Source: Corydoras sp. C115
Taxonomy: Eukaryota; Chordata; Actinopteri; Siluriformes; Callichthyidae
Reading direction: 5' to 3'
Length of the DNA stretch: 64,000 nucleotides
Assembly: GCA_019802505.1 (NCBI GenBank)
Contig: JAFMOC010000070.1
Coordinates: forward strand, 850,001-914,000
The notes under the pieces were generated by a model. It saw only the letters and a list, made by a program, of their open reading frames with translations. It did not search any database and was not told the origin of the DNA. The translations under genes and the position numbers were made by a program. Shown here one piece after another: positions 1 to 11,689 of the stretch (the first letter of the stretch is position 1; each line of letters begins with the position of its first letter).

Positions 1-775
1 GATGTTTTAAAATACTGCAGCTTCTGTTTAAACTGTAATAGTTACTGTAGGTTATATATATTTTTATTATTATTATAATTTTTTTATTTATTATACACAA
101 AACCCATGCTTTATTTTTATATTATTAGAATTATGGAACCTCTTGGTGGTTGTACAGAGTACATAAACCTCTATAGTGTCCCAAAGAGTAAGTATGTCAT
201 ACGTAATGGATTTGTATAGTGATTATCACCATTAATTATAATTAATGGTGAAAGTGTGTGCGTCTGTGTGTGTTCATTGGATCAGTTATTATCATCTTAT
301 TCTTTTAGTTGTTTTTTTTGTGGTCACAGTAAAAAGACCCGTATAATCGATTTGGCACAGTTTTTAAAGGGCTACTCCTCCTGGCACAATCCTCCTATTT
401 ATCTGGACTTGGTAGCAGATATAATAGCAATAATTGCAGCGAATGCAATAAAGCTGGATGTTACATAACAATAATTAGGTGATACAAATGTTTAATAAAG
501 AGCTGTGGGGTTTATAAACACAACACCATGGTTGGAGATCCTGCTGTATCGACTCACAAATGACCAAAGGTCCGGTCCAAACATTTAAAATCATATATAA
601 AACTGACAGCTGCTCCTCCAGTCAGACCTGTTCAAATGCACTCCGTCACCTTTTGGTTCAGACCAGAGTCGGACCGTGTGGTGCATTAATCTGAAGACTG
701 TATGTGATGAATCAACTAGTCGACTTCAGCTCAGACTGATAAATGTGTGATGGAATGAACAGCACTACGTGCCAT

Positions 776-776
<1 letters not shown>

Positions 777-821
<45 letters not shown>
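777..821. repeat. (CA)n microsatellite
   Basis: An uninterrupted CA dinucleotide run of about 45 bases. It creates His-Thr and Val-Cys open frames on the two strands, which are not genes. Confidence 0.97.
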
Positions 822-822
<1 letters not shown>

Positions 823-1627
823 AAAAAATGGAACACAGCCATTTTGATGAATGGACCTGGATGTGGGATAAGCCAGCAGTCGTGTAGGATATCTGCTGTT
901 TTAGATCAGACAGCATGTAGGGTCTGTAGTGCCACGCTGGAAAACTGGGTTCGAGGTCTAAAGGAAAGGTCTTTCACGCAAGGCTGCCAACTCAACTCCA
1001 TCTTACACTTCCGGAATAAAGAGTCAACTCTGTGCAGAACTATTATCCACACTAATGGTCTTCTAGCAGAAGTGAAGATTAAGGGCTTTATTGGAAACAG
1101 GGACTCACTCTGTTTTAATGATCTTGTTATTGGATTTGGCTGTTTAACATGATGGTGACTACATACTTTTGAAAGTCATGTATTTTTTTCAGTCAAGAGA
1201 ATGCAATGTTCTCTGCTTTTCATTAACTGACCTCTAAAGACACTTTGGTACAAGACAGAAGTTGATCATCACATTACCTTGTGTGAACTATGAGTCTGTA
1301 ATTTTAATTGAATAGGTTTTTAACAATATAAGTACCAAGTTTGCTATGTGGTGTTCTCGGTGGTGCAGTGTCCTCTGGCTTAGTCTGTCATGTTCCCTCC
1401 TAAAAAAGCAGCCTTTTATCTCAGCTCAGTCTTAGGAGAACTAAGGACAGGGGAATTCTTTTGATTTAACTAATTCGTGACTGGGCTTTAAGTAACACTG
1501 TTGTCCGTTATGGGTGAGCAGTCTAATGTTTCTAATGCCTGGTTGTGGTCTAGAACGAGAATTATTCCGCATTTTTAAATGCTTGTAATGCTCATGGAGG
1601 TTCCAAAGGAATTTTCAGCAAACCATG

Positions 1628-1817
1628 GGTAACACCTTCGACAGATCACCAGTCCATCGCAGGCAATTACGATCACACATGGGGGCTTTAGTACCTTCAA
1701 TATACCTGGATTGAATGTCTTTAGACTATGAACTTCGGCTGTCTGGCTATGAAACATAACCAGGACCTTCTCGCTGTGAGGCAACAGTGCTACTCACTGA
1801 GCCCACCACGCCTCCGC
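1628..1817 (-). mobile_element. Degraded tRNA-derived SINE (DANA/Mermaid-like), antisense
   Basis: The segment keeps the reverse complement of the SINE body in weak form: a 'cagtccatcgcagg' block, a 'gaatgtctttagactatgaac' region and the head remnant 'gctactcactgagcccacca'. It is much more diverged than the other copies in the window, so it is probably old. Borders are approximate. Confidence 0.5.
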
Positions 1818-2071
1818 TGTTTTAATAGAATTGATTAATCTCCCTGCTGGTGGTCATCAACTGTTTAACGAATTTACTCCAGCTGTTGTTTTCCTCCGAT
1901 TTAATTAATTACAAGCAGTTTACCCTTTTCACCTGACCAATCTGGTGAGAGGCAAATATCAAACATCACAGACTTCATGAATAAATGCCACCAGAGCATT
2001 ACAATAAAAGACACTAATTGTCTTTCAGACCTTTTTCACAACAATAACCAGGCTTTCTGTGTGTTTTGCAG

Positions 2072-2185
2072 ATGTTAACGAATGTGAGAGAGATCCATGC
2101 AAGAATGGGGGAATCTGTACTGATTTGGTGGCCAACTACTCTTGCGAATGCCCCGGCGAGTACATGGGACGGAACTGCCAATATA
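2072..2185 (+). CDS. edil3: edil3 exon: calcium-binding EGF repeat (third EGF of EDIL3)
   Basis: This 114-bp exon is phase 1-1 and codes for one complete EGF module. It begins DVNECERDPCKNGG (the first base of the Asp codon comes from the previous exon) and ends GRNCQY. All six cysteines are present in EGF spacing. The DVNE start and the CTDLVANYSCEC segment fit the calcium-binding EGF pattern and the Asp/Asn beta-hydroxylation consensus C-x-D-x4-Y-x-C-x-C. It is almost identical to the third EGF repeat of human EDIL3. Acceptor is ttttgcag (to 2071) and donor gtaagt (from 2186). A symmetric phase 1-1 EGF exon could be skipped without a frameshift. In EDIL3 the RGD lies in EGF2, so it is not encoded here. 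Confidence 0.96.
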
Positions 2186-3134
2186 GTAAGTTTTTCCTTT
2201 ATTACATATTAAAAAAAAGTTTAGGTCAATAAGTGATTATTTGCACATGCTGTTTAGCTTTGAACTCAATTACCAGTTAAATTTCTACAACGTAATTTAA
2301 AAAACAGTTTTACGTTGAAAGCATGTTAAATTCTATTTTATATATTTAATTTAAATTAGTGTAAATTATTAAAATAAACTGTATTTTTGAGGGACATTCA
2401 TGTTCCAAAACAGTAATTAAAAGTAAATCAAACCCAAATATTAATCTGCAAACTTCAAGTACTTGCTTTCTTGTCTGTATATAACTTCTGTCCTGTCCGT
2501 TTGTCTATAGCGCAGTTTTATTTAAAGCCTGTCTTCTTTTGGTTGGCATCACCCTTCCAACAATATGGACTTTGCCCCTGATTACCCCTTGATCAGCTGC
2601 ATTCAGGCCTTTTTTGAACATTAGCATTGCATTTCCATTTTTGAAGCATGCATGCAAATTTAAAAAGGACTAAAGTCAGCATTTAATATTGATATGGCGA
2701 AAAAAAGGGCAAAATCTGTTCAGTATGAGTTTGACCTAAACCCCCGGCAAGAAGCTTCGCAGGCAGATCTCGATCGCTTTACTGCTCATATTAATTGGGG
2801 TTAAATTCTATCAGATGCTCACCTGGCATTTTCTCTCCGATTTCTCATCTTTTGTCCAGTTGAATGTGTCACCTCCTCCAGCGTCTGCAGCTGGCTGCTC
2901 TCCCACTTTATTTGCATGCAGTTGGTTGAAATCTCTGTCTCTTTGACAAGGATTCTTATTTCTCTAGATAATAATACAAAAAAGGTAGAAGTAAATAAAG
3001 TTTGCAGCATATGGCTTGACTAGCGCATTGAAACACTCGAAAATGTTTTTGTTAACCTTTTCCAGCCCGATATGCAGCAACAACGTGTTATCTGATGAAC
3101 TTACAAATCTATTTCCTTATGCCATAATAAATAA

Positions 3135-3140
<6 letters not shown>

Positions 3141-3176
<36 letters not shown>
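3141..3176. repeat. (CA)n microsatellite
   Basis: A CA run of about 36 bases following a short TA tract. A 21-base A homopolymer lies shortly after at about 3226-3246. Confidence 0.95.
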
Positions 3177-3179
<3 letters not shown>

Positions 3180-3629
3180 TGCCTCTAACAGTTAAGGAAT
3201 CCTGAATTATTTTTACGAGTTAATTAAAAAAAAAAAAAAAAAAAAATTTAATACTTGGTTTTATTAATTCATTTTGGGAAGTGGTGTCAAACTCCCTGAT
3301 CTGTATTTAGCTTTATGAAAGAAAAGATTGGCAAATTAAGGAAATATATTATATTATATTTCAATAATTGCCTGACATTCTGGTCTTGTTAGAAATATGC
3401 ATTTGATTAATTTTTGAATAAAAAACCCCATATAAATCTATATGCCTGATTTCTATTTAGAATGGGGGTCAATAATTATTGATTTTAACCTCAAAAAAGG
3501 AGCAAATGAAAGAACCAGTATAGCCACCAAATATAAGAATAAAAAGTAGACTGTCACTTTCAGACTGTATTTCAGTGATGTTTAGGTGAGTTGTCAAACG
3601 CACACTTGAATTAGGTTATGTGTTTTTTT

Positions 3630-3990
3630 TTTTTTATCATGACAATGGGAAAAGTACGCCTAGCGCTCAAAATGCAAGAAAATCATGCACTAATTCTCTT
3701 AATTGTTCATAGGTGTATTTTTCCACATATAGTGCAATATACCAATCGGCGGGTCACTTGACATTTCCTTTAAGAATCAGGTGGTGCTCTGACTTTATTG
3801 CTGTTTTAGTGTTTTTTAACGTCTGATTTTGACTCCTGTAGAGGTTGTTGTTTTCACACAACTCATTTTGCGATGACCATGCCCATCGGGGAGATATATT
3901 CACAAGCAGTGATGCTTTTTAAATAGGTGACTATTGGTAGGGTGTAAGATAACAATGAGCATCACAACAAACCTTGGTGCAGGGTGTAAT
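3630..3990 (+). repeat. Unclassified dispersed repeat, copy A
   Basis: This segment shares a recognisable core with two other places in the window, both in the opposite orientation (about 14.71-14.92 kb and 59.38-60.25 kb). Shared landmarks in order are gtacgcctagcg-like, catgcactaatt, a 'tgcccatcgggg' block, 'atattcacaagcagtg', 'tttaaatag' and a closing 'aacaatgagc'. No open frame is kept and I see no clear terminal repeat. It is probably an old transposable element fragment, but I cannot name the family. Confidence 0.6.
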
Positions 3991-6647
3991 ATAGGACCCT
4001 TAATGTATTAAAATGTTTTAAAACTGGGTGCAATTTTTACTAATGCCTTATTCAGTATAGTACAGCATTATAAAGAATTTGAAAATCAAGCAACCACAAC
4101 ATTACCTTTCAGCGGTTTTATTGTTGTAGCTTATTAGTGTACACTGCGGCATTAACATTACCCCAAACAAAAACCAAGTTCTGTAGCCTGAACTAAATAT
4201 TTGTTGGTAATTAGCAATGTTGTCTACTCGTAGGTGCTGCGAGGGAAGTGAGTGCGACATGTGTTTGGTTAAATAAATTATTGCCTACAGTAATATTTTT
4301 CCATTCGATTGAAAGTGACACAACAATTTGGCTTTCCATTTGCTTCGGCTGTGTGTGGTGACAAGAACATCTTTTCGAACTCTTTGCATATTTGTGATTT
4401 GCCCCGAGTGACATAACATTTCAAATTCAATAAAAACACTTTGCCCTGATACAGGTATTACCCAGCACATATTCATTCATGCATGAGCAGCACACGCTGA
4501 GGTTCTAGGTTAAATCTCAATGAACTGCCTCGTGATGGCAAAATCAGTCTCTCAGCCAGGTTCCATAAAATCAAGAATGACTTACATAAACAGACAAGAT
4601 AACTAAAATGTGGGAGGCATTTTACAGTTACACTACAATTAATACTTAAACCTACAGTAAGTGTAGAACTGAGGTGTGTATACAAAATGTATGTTTATAC
4701 ACAATTTTAAATAACGCAGTAAATAAAATGTAATATTTTAAAGTGAACTGGCAAAGTGTGAGAACTCAACTTTTAACCAATAAGCACTGGATAAGGCTTT
4801 ATCACACCTTATAAAACAGGTAGTTCATTAAATCTGATTGGCTGAGCCATTTGGCCAGTCATGAATTATTGACAGTTATCCTGTTACTCAGTGATCATCG
4901 TTCGCTTTAAAAACCCAAAATAGATTACAATGCGGAAGACCAGTTTATTAACAATTTTGTATTTAATAAATAAATAATGCACGCAAAGTTGTGTTTTAAT
5001 TAAATTACAGGAGAGAGAGGTAGCTGTACTCTATGTGTTGGGTCTTGCAACATTTATTTTGAATGATTTATGTACAATAATGCAATTCCTTATTGCTTTT
5101 TTGATTTTTTTTATACCACAAGAACCTAACTCACTTTCCTTTACACACCTTTTCCAGTCTGTTGTTGTTTTGTCATAATTTTTTGTTGCTGCCATCAATT
5201 TCAAAATGCATAAATATTCAATGTTTAAAAGTCATGGTAAAAAAGTTTGATTATGTGGTAAAGCCCTTAAAGTGGGCGTGTTTAGCCTTTAATAGAACTC
5301 CTCACCTTCTCTGAGGATGATCTCCCCCATTAGCCCTGACTTTACACCCAGTCAGAGCTGGATGACAACTCTAATTTGTGAAGTCTGTAGCTAGGCCTGC
5401 TGGGAGATGGATTTAGCCGTCATGACAGTGCTGTGCTTTCTTAAGGGGTGACTGCCAATGTGTGTGGCAAGGTCAGTGTAAGAGCATCTCACCCAGCTGC
5501 TTACTAAAGATCACACTTGCAGAGGGTGATGTCACCCCATTGCCTCAGCTGAGAAATGACAATTAGGGTGATAATTATTAAATTGCTTTTGAAAAAGTCT
5601 GGTGTGAGTTCAATTGCTGTTCCAATGAATGTGACTATGTCAGCTGTGATGTGTTTTATAATAATACGGATATATTAGTAATATATTAGTATATTAATTA
5701 ATCAATTACCAGCATGGAACTTTATATTGTTCACATAGAAACTGGTAAATCACTGGTATAAGTGTTTTAGCAACAATTGCATAATGCCTTAAACCTGATT
5801 TCAACAATCTTTAGCTTGAACCCGTCACCATGCAGTTAGTATTTCTCAATCGATAATTGTTCCAGCAGAGATGATGCCCACTGTAAGATAATCTCATTGC
5901 ATCAGTGCTCATCTTAAATAAGTAGCTGAGAACACAGAAACCCTATGCTAGTCATTTATAATTGAACCTCTCGGACTCAAATAACCTACAACCAAGTAAT
6001 AATAATAACAATATCCAAAAAAATAAGATCAGCTGTAGCTCATACTATACAACTTTTGAAACTATTAAGCAGAATGAAATAAAAACAGCAACATCCTGAG
6101 GATTGTTTTGACATTTCTGAACTAAAGTTACAGGTTTGCCCTAAAGCCAGAGTCTGCGGAGTGATCAATTTATCCCCGATGACATTTCTTTGCTTTGATT
6201 CCTCGCAAAGCCAACTTTTGATTGAAGGATCAAAAGGGATGAGCCAATACAGTAACATGTCGGATTCCTGCAAATAGTGCTGAATGACTGAGACAAATCC
6301 ATGGTGAACTACTGAACAGTAGGCCTTGGTAAATATTAGCAGTCAGCACCTGGCGTGTGGGGAAGGCAGGGAGCTGTCACGCTGCAAATTGAATTGAAGA
6401 TGTATATCAACAAAGAGGCCTTTGTAAGGCTGGAAACAATCAGAGCACAGCAAGGCGAAGCCATTCCCAATTTTGCAGATGTGGAATGAATGGATCCTAA
6501 ACCCGAACATCATCATGGGTTTATCGTTAGGTTTAATATGGACAGTGTGATTATTTCATTATAATTCAATTATAATTTATCCACCGCATTTCATTATTCC
6601 TTTATTTATATGGCACTATCTGCAAAAGTACATTGTCTAAAAGGAGG

Positions 6648-6864
6648 ATTTCCCATGTACATCCAGGGGAGAACATTTAAAGTTCGGATACAACCAGGAC
6701 AGGATGCCAGTCTCAGCACACACTCACTCACACAGACGCACATTATATTGTGGTAATTTAGAACAGCCAATTCACCATCAATCTATATTTTTGGACAGTG
6801 GGAGACAACCGAAGAACCCAGAGAAAGCTCACACAGACACGGGGAGAACATGGAAACTCCAACT
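6648..6864 (-). mobile_element. tRNA-derived SINE (DANA/Mermaid-like), antisense, head missing
   Basis: In reverse complement it matches the window's main SINE from the 'gagtttccatgttctcccc' block through 'cctggatgtacatggg'. The tRNA-like head with A and B boxes is absent. The open frame over it is a by-product of the SINE. Confidence 0.85.
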
Positions 6865-7382
6865 AACTAATTATTCATTTATTTATTTACCATTAACTTA
6901 CTGTCTCATACAGTTCATTATTAGTTAAATTGGTTGTTTAATCAGAGCTTTTTTTTCTATCAGGTTTGCATTATGGCTGAACATTATTTCCGTGTTGATT
7001 ATTTAATGCAGCCAGGCAGCATTCGGACTTAATCCACATTCTCCTTAGTGCTTTTGGTGCACCGTTTTAGGCTCACAGGTAATAGAAGCGGGGTAAATAC
7101 AGTCGGACCTTTCATCTCCTTCTTTCTCCATGGTGCCCCAGTGTATTACCATTCCTATTACTGGGGTATGTCAAAACACAAGCTCATTAGTTGCCACACT
7201 CCCCAAGCCCTTGTTATTTATCCATGCCTTGATCTGTGCAGTGCTCATATCATCGACATGATCTGCAGTACATTAGTAAAAATGCCTCTGTAGGACATGC
7301 TGCTTCTAAGATACACTAACAACTGTTGACAAAAACTGGACAGGGCATGAGAGATGGGCTGAGATTTTATTGCTTAAAAATT

Positions 7383-7384
<2 letters not shown>

Positions 7385-7439
<55 letters not shown>
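7385..7439. repeat. (TA)n microsatellite
   Basis: About 55 bases of perfect TA followed by short CA. It is self-complementary and could extrude as a cruciform. Confidence 0.97.
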
Positions 7440-7446
<7 letters not shown>

Positions 7447-7451
7447 CAAAC

Positions 7452-7775
7452 ACACTCACTGGCCATTGTATGCCACACTATTATGAGTCATAGGAATTTG
7501 TCCTTCACATTTAACCCATCTGTGCAGTGAAACACACACATACACACACTGAGTGAAATGAGCACCATAGCGGTGGGCAAACCTGTACGCAGTGCCGGGG
7601 GATTGGTGCCCGTGAACACTGATGAAGGATTAGAAGATGATGAACACAAACTGTGCAGCAACAGATGACCTACTGTTCTTATGTTGCATCTACAAAGTGG
7701 AGAAATGAGGAGGATGTGTCTAATAGAGTGTACAGTGAAAAATACAGGGTTTAAAAACTCATGCAACATGAAATG
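7452..7775. mobile_element. Fragments of an otophysan-type DNA transposon and a SINE
   Basis: 7452-7480 starts with 'cactcactggccattgta', close to the terminal repeat of a fish DNA transposon whose end reads CACTGGCCACTTTATTAGG (see also 10787). 7494-7612 resembles the tail of a tRNA-derived SINE ('cacatttaacccatctgtgcag'). 7612-7775 carries 'cactgatgaaggattagaa', 'gcagcaacagatga' and 'gtgtctaatagagtg', which I know as internal sequence of a DNA transposon common in catfish and characins. Borders are uncertain. Confidence 0.5.
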
Positions 7776-7779
7776 GAGA

Positions 7780-7783
7780 TATA

Positions 7784-7859
<76 letters not shown>
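7780..7859. repeat. (AT)n microsatellite
   Basis: About 80 bases of AT with one phase slip near 7790. It yields Tyr-Ile open frames on both strands, which should be ignored. Confidence 0.97.
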
Positions 7860-7861
<2 letters not shown>

Positions 7862-8691
7862 TCCCAATGCCTAACATCAAACCATGATTGATCTTTATGC
7901 CTGTTAGGAATAAAATTCTATTCCAGCTTGTGATGTATCGAAAAATGTTGTTGCTTAGTGAAAACTGTCAGCAGCTGAATTATGCTTCAGACCTACACTA
8001 ATAAAACTCCATGCTGTACCGCTATAAGAGATGTTCTGAAGGATTTGCTGTGGATTTCTTATGTTAGTCATGAATTATTTAGCCAAATAGAGAAACACAC
8101 TCCCAGTATGTTCCCGTCCTCAGGTTACGTGAGACACACACCCTTTGAGTCTTTACTCCTGCTCCCTGGCATTTACCAGACCCGAGCTTTTCCACACCTC
8201 AGCTTCTTGCGGATGTTGTTAACACAGCCACTAAAAACGTATTGTAGCCATACTGTAACACGGACTCCATTACTGCTCTGCTGAGCAAAGGCCCTCCTGA
8301 GTGAATTAAGTGTTAAGTGCTTTCATAAGAGGCTGCAGCATCACACTAACAAGGCTCTGTTGATACTTTCATCTGTAGCATTCTTAAAAAGAGGAAGGAA
8401 GGGTGCTCCAGAACACAGCGATGCTGTAATCAGATACATTATACTCGTTTTAAAAGGAGGATCAGGCTAAAGATAAAAGACTAAGCTCTGTGGCATTGAT
8501 TTCAGAGGTGTGCTGGCAAAATACAGTGAATAAAGTTACACTGTGTAAGCCACAGGGAGATATTGTGGATCTTTGGGGTTGACCAAAAACTAATTTTATC
8601 AACATGTTGATAAAAAATCTTTAAATCTTTTATATGTTAATATGTCAGCACATTCAAAAAGCAAACAGAGCTTAAATTCATATATGCATTA

Positions 8692-8830
8692 TACAGTACA
8701 AGTCAAAAGTTTAGACACACTCCCATCTCGCTCCATTATCTATTTTCTCCACTTACCATATAGATGAAGTTTGTAGAACTACAAAGTCCATCTTTAATGT
8801 AAGTGGAACTAAACATGAATAATAAGTGGA
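8692..8830 (+). mobile_element. DNA-transposon (Tc1-like end) fragment
   Basis: It begins 'tacagtacaagtcaaaagtt', a Tc1/mariner-style terminal sequence next to TA, followed by 'ccacttaccatatagatg' and 'gaactacaaagtccatc', which recur in at least seven other places here. The right end is not clear. It is non-coding, so non-autonomous or deleted. Confidence 0.65.
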
Positions 8831-9811
8831 GCTGTCATCATGGTAAAACCTATGGAGCTGGACATAAATAAATAATCATGAACTTGTGGTTGCTGCTGTG
8901 GTGGTGCAAATTAAACCAACTAAACGTGGGAATACTTGAGTATAAAGATGCTACTTGACATCAGACCATAAAAAAAAAAGTTCTGGTAGACCAGACAATC
9001 AGAAGAGGTGGTCACAAGTGGCCACAAACATAAACAGCCTCCACCAACCATCCACGTTAAGTTGTGGAAGACTTCGGGAGTAAAGCTGAGACCGGCAAGC
9101 TAACAGGCACATTAAAGCTGAATCAGGTGCCTACAGCAGCAGCAGCATACAGGCTGGCAAAGAATTCTCACTGTTATATTCTGGTGGGGTTTTCCAACAA
9201 ACGTATCCTTTAGAGCCTTTGTGGAGCTAGTGCAAGTAAAAGTAAAGTGCAGGGTGTGAGTGGGTCCCTCACTATGGAGCCCACTCACACCCAGTTCAAA
9301 GCACAGGCTCATTGTGTGACATTAGAAGTGTTTTGATGTTCACACATAGTATATCAATCTTAAAAACGTTCCCGTCTATGAGAGACAGATGGCAAAATGG
9401 TTTCTACAACTAATATACTCCCCAGCCCATCCCCGCAAGTCCCCGTTCATACTCAGACAAGTACGTTTACAGACCGATATGTTTAGTCTGACTCTTCATG
9501 TCATTGATGTGCTGCTTAACAACAAACTCACACTCATGCTTAGTGAAGTGTCGACATCCATGTTAACTCAAGGACGTCACCTTGAAGGACAAAAGCAAGG
9601 AGATGATCTCAATAAGCGCAGTCTGTCACTGAGCTGAACGTTGGCCGACATCTCTGAGGAACAAACAAGCAAGTGCAGAGAGTTAAGACAAAAGACAAGA
9701 ACGTGGAACTGATAGGGCATCAGATTGGAAGAGACGGTGAGGCAGCAGGATACAATATACGTTCATGTCTGTTTTATATCTGAATACTGTGACGTTGCTG
9801 CAACAAACCAC

Positions 9812-10053
9812 CATGATGGCAGTGGGGCAACGCAGGTTTGAGGTTAAGGAACCAGCCTTGCAATCTGAAGGTCCCTGGTGCGATTCCCCGTCCCTGAAGT
9901 GCCGTTGAGCAAGGCACCTTACCCCAACACCACTCCGGGCGCGTTAGGTGTGTCTGTCTGGTGCCCGAAATGTTCCCCCTGGATGGGCATGAGGAACCCC
10001 CTGTGACCCTAGTACAGTAAAATATCAAGCGGAAGATAATGAGATGAGCTATT
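9812..10053 (+). mobile_element. Composite tRNA-derived SINE
   Basis: The 5' part has a tRNA-like B box region ('ctggtgcgattcccc') followed by 'tgagcaaggcacctta', typical of a second SINE type. The 3' part ('cccctggatgggcatgagg', 'gcggaagataatgagatga') matches the 3' end of the main SINE. This may be a chimeric SINE or a head swap; a simple nested insertion is the alternative. Confidence 0.65.
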
Positions 10054-10420
10054 ATTAATGTGATACTGACATTGATTGTATTATTTTTATTACAGTTCAT
10101 TATTCCCAGAATTTAATTTCTGAACTTAATCACTTTATCTTTTGTTGATTTAAAACTTAGTCGATAATGAGGAGTCTTAATTAAACCTTATAAAACAGTA
10201 ACTAAGATCTACACCCTCGTACTATCGTAACCACAGAGTATTTTACTGTTGTTATTATTATTGATTTATTATTATTATCGCATTTTTTTTTTATCTGCAA
10301 ACAATAAATTCGAGTTGGCCCTGATTTTCTGAAGGTTTACCTGATTGTTTACTGAGATAGATTCTGAACGGAGCTTCAGGAAATCAATATCTTCAAATAT
10401 CCTGTCTGTGTATTAAACAG

Positions 10421-10602
10421 AATGTTCCGGTCCACTTGGTATGGAGGGAGGCATCATCTCCAACCAGCAGATCACAGCCTCCTCCACCCACCGTGCACTC
10501 TTCGGCCTGCAGAAGTGGTACCCCTACTTTGCCCGGCTCAACAAAAAGGGTCTGGTGAATGCCTGGACCGCGGCCGAAAACGACAGATGGCCTTGGATCC
10601 AG
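10421..10602 (+). CDS. edil3: edil3 exon: discoidin domain C1, first part
   Basis: This 182-bp exon enters in phase 1 (AA completes the Lys codon) and leaves in phase 0. It encodes KCSGPLGMEGGIIS to NDRWPWIQ. It opens F5/8C domain C1: the first domain cysteine is in KCSG, and the loop FGLQKWYPYFARLNKKG corresponds to the exposed hydrophobic spike that inserts into phosphatidylserine membranes in this family. The Trp-rich RWPWIQ end and ITASS segment are characteristic of discoidin domains. Identity to human EDIL3 is very high (MEGG for IEGG, YF for YY, GLVN for GLIN). Acceptor attaaacag, donor gtaaca. Confidence 0.97.
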
Positions 10603-10786
10603 GTAACAGATGCACCTAAGGAGACTTAGCCATGAAAACTCATCATCATCATCATCATGTGAATGTGGAGTCCCTGTCCTTAGATAGGTCCTCACATGGG
10701 TTATGGTATAGATAATGTGAACCTGGGCATGCATGACATTGTTTATGCTTATTAAAATAACTATAAATGTTACATTAAATCACACC

Positions 10787-10950
10787 CACTGGCCACTTTA
10801 TTAGGTACCCCACCATGTCCATTACATTAGATCCACTGAACATATAGACATTGTACACAACACACTAACACCACCGCTACATCAGCATCACTACAGTACT
10901 AAGAATCATATGATAGTGAACCTAATTAAATGGCGGGTGAGTGTATAATT
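10787..10950. mobile_element. Short non-autonomous DNA transposon with terminal inverted repeats
   Basis: The left end reads 'cactggccactttattagg' and the right end 'cctaattaaatggcgggtg', which are imperfect inverted repeats. The interior has 'acacactaacaccaccgct', known to me from a transposon family abundant in characins and catfish. There is no coding capacity, so it is an internally deleted copy. Confidence 0.65.
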
Positions 10951-11059
10951 AGTGGATCAATTATTATTTTAGTAAGAACACTTGTAGTGTTTTAAGAAGT
11001 TCAACCTGTAACTTTTATGACTTTTATATAATAATTACAATTCAGATAATTAAGAAGAC

Positions 11060-11285
11060 ATCATCTTTAGGGCAGTCGTAGAATTGTGGTTAAGGAATCT
11101 GAAGGTCCCTGGTTCGATTTCAGGTCCCAAATAAGTACAACAGCTAAAGTGTCCATTTGCTCTCCGGGCGCCGTATATAGGGCTGGACATGTGTGCTCAC
11201 TTTACTGAGTGTGTGTTTCAATGCACAGATTGGTTAAATGTAGAGGACACACTCTGTGTTTAAAGCACAGTAGGCAAAATGGAGC
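11060..11285 (+). mobile_element. tRNA-derived SINE, second type, degraded
   Basis: A tRNA-like head (region of 'gtggttaaggaatctgaagg' and the B box-like 'ctggttcgattt') leads into 'tctccgggcgccgtatata' and a tail with 'gattggttaaatgtagagg'. The same tail recurs near 7.5, 17.4, 25.3 and 39.8 kb. Confidence 0.6.
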
Positions 11286-11689
11286 CCTTTATTTTTTATA
11301 TTTCACAGCTTTGATTGCTGGTTGATGGCAGCATTGCAGACTGACACAGCAGCGATCATAGTGAACCAGTCTTGTGTTGCAGGTTTATCAGGTTAAATCC
11401 TCTTAATACTTTAACTTTCTTTTGGAGCTAGCTGCGTCAAATTCCCTTGATCGATGTTCTAGACAATCAAAGAGGATGGGAGTCTCACTCGATTTGCTGG
11501 TCACCGTTTCAACCTTTGATTCATTCTTTAAACCCATCCTTCTGAAACCACTTTATCTTTATGACAGTGCAGGAACCTGTTGACCTGGATGATAAGGTGA
11601 TCTTCATTTTAAGAAAATGAATTTCTTTAGGTGTACTGTACAAGTTTCAAATATACAGATCATATCTGATCAACATTAAAGGGAAAGGA

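Larger units (their letters stand above)
1..2071 (+). other. edil3: edil3 intron, 3' part (upstream exon outside window)
   Basis: This is the end of the intron that precedes the third EGF exon. It closes with a pyrimidine-poor but valid acceptor (gtgttttgcag, ending at 2071). It contains a CA microsatellite at 777-821 and an eroded SINE-like stretch at about 1628-1817. I see no coding exon in it: the open frames here run through the CA repeat or the SINE and match nothing I know. EGF repeats 1 and 2 and the signal peptide are not in this interval, so they must lie upstream of the window. Confidence 0.85.
2186..10420 (+). other. edil3: edil3 intron between EGF3 and C1
   Basis: An 8,235-bp GT-AG intron (donor gtaagt, acceptor attaaacag). 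It holds CA and A-rich simple repeats near 3.1-3.2 kb, a three-copy unclassified repeat at 3.63-3.99 kb, a SINE at 6648-6864, two long TA tracts at 7.4-7.9 kb, a DNA-transposon fragment at 7.6-7.8 kb, a transposon end at 8.69 kb and a composite SINE at 9.8-10.05 kb. Stretches 4.0-6.6 kb and 7.9-8.65 kb look unique. I see no exon in them. Confidence 0.85.

Noticed and set aside
769..1152. 127-codon frame starting in a His-Thr run
   Set aside because: Starts in a CA repeat; the rest matches nothing and lacks exon signals.
7488..7880. Long Tyr-Ile-rich open frames on both strands
   Set aside because: They are direct translations of the (AT)n microsatellite; no homology or splice context.
10422..10619. 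Frame starting with Met directly at the first C1 exon
   Set aside because: It is the wrong frame of that exon; the frame one base earlier encodes the discoidin domain.
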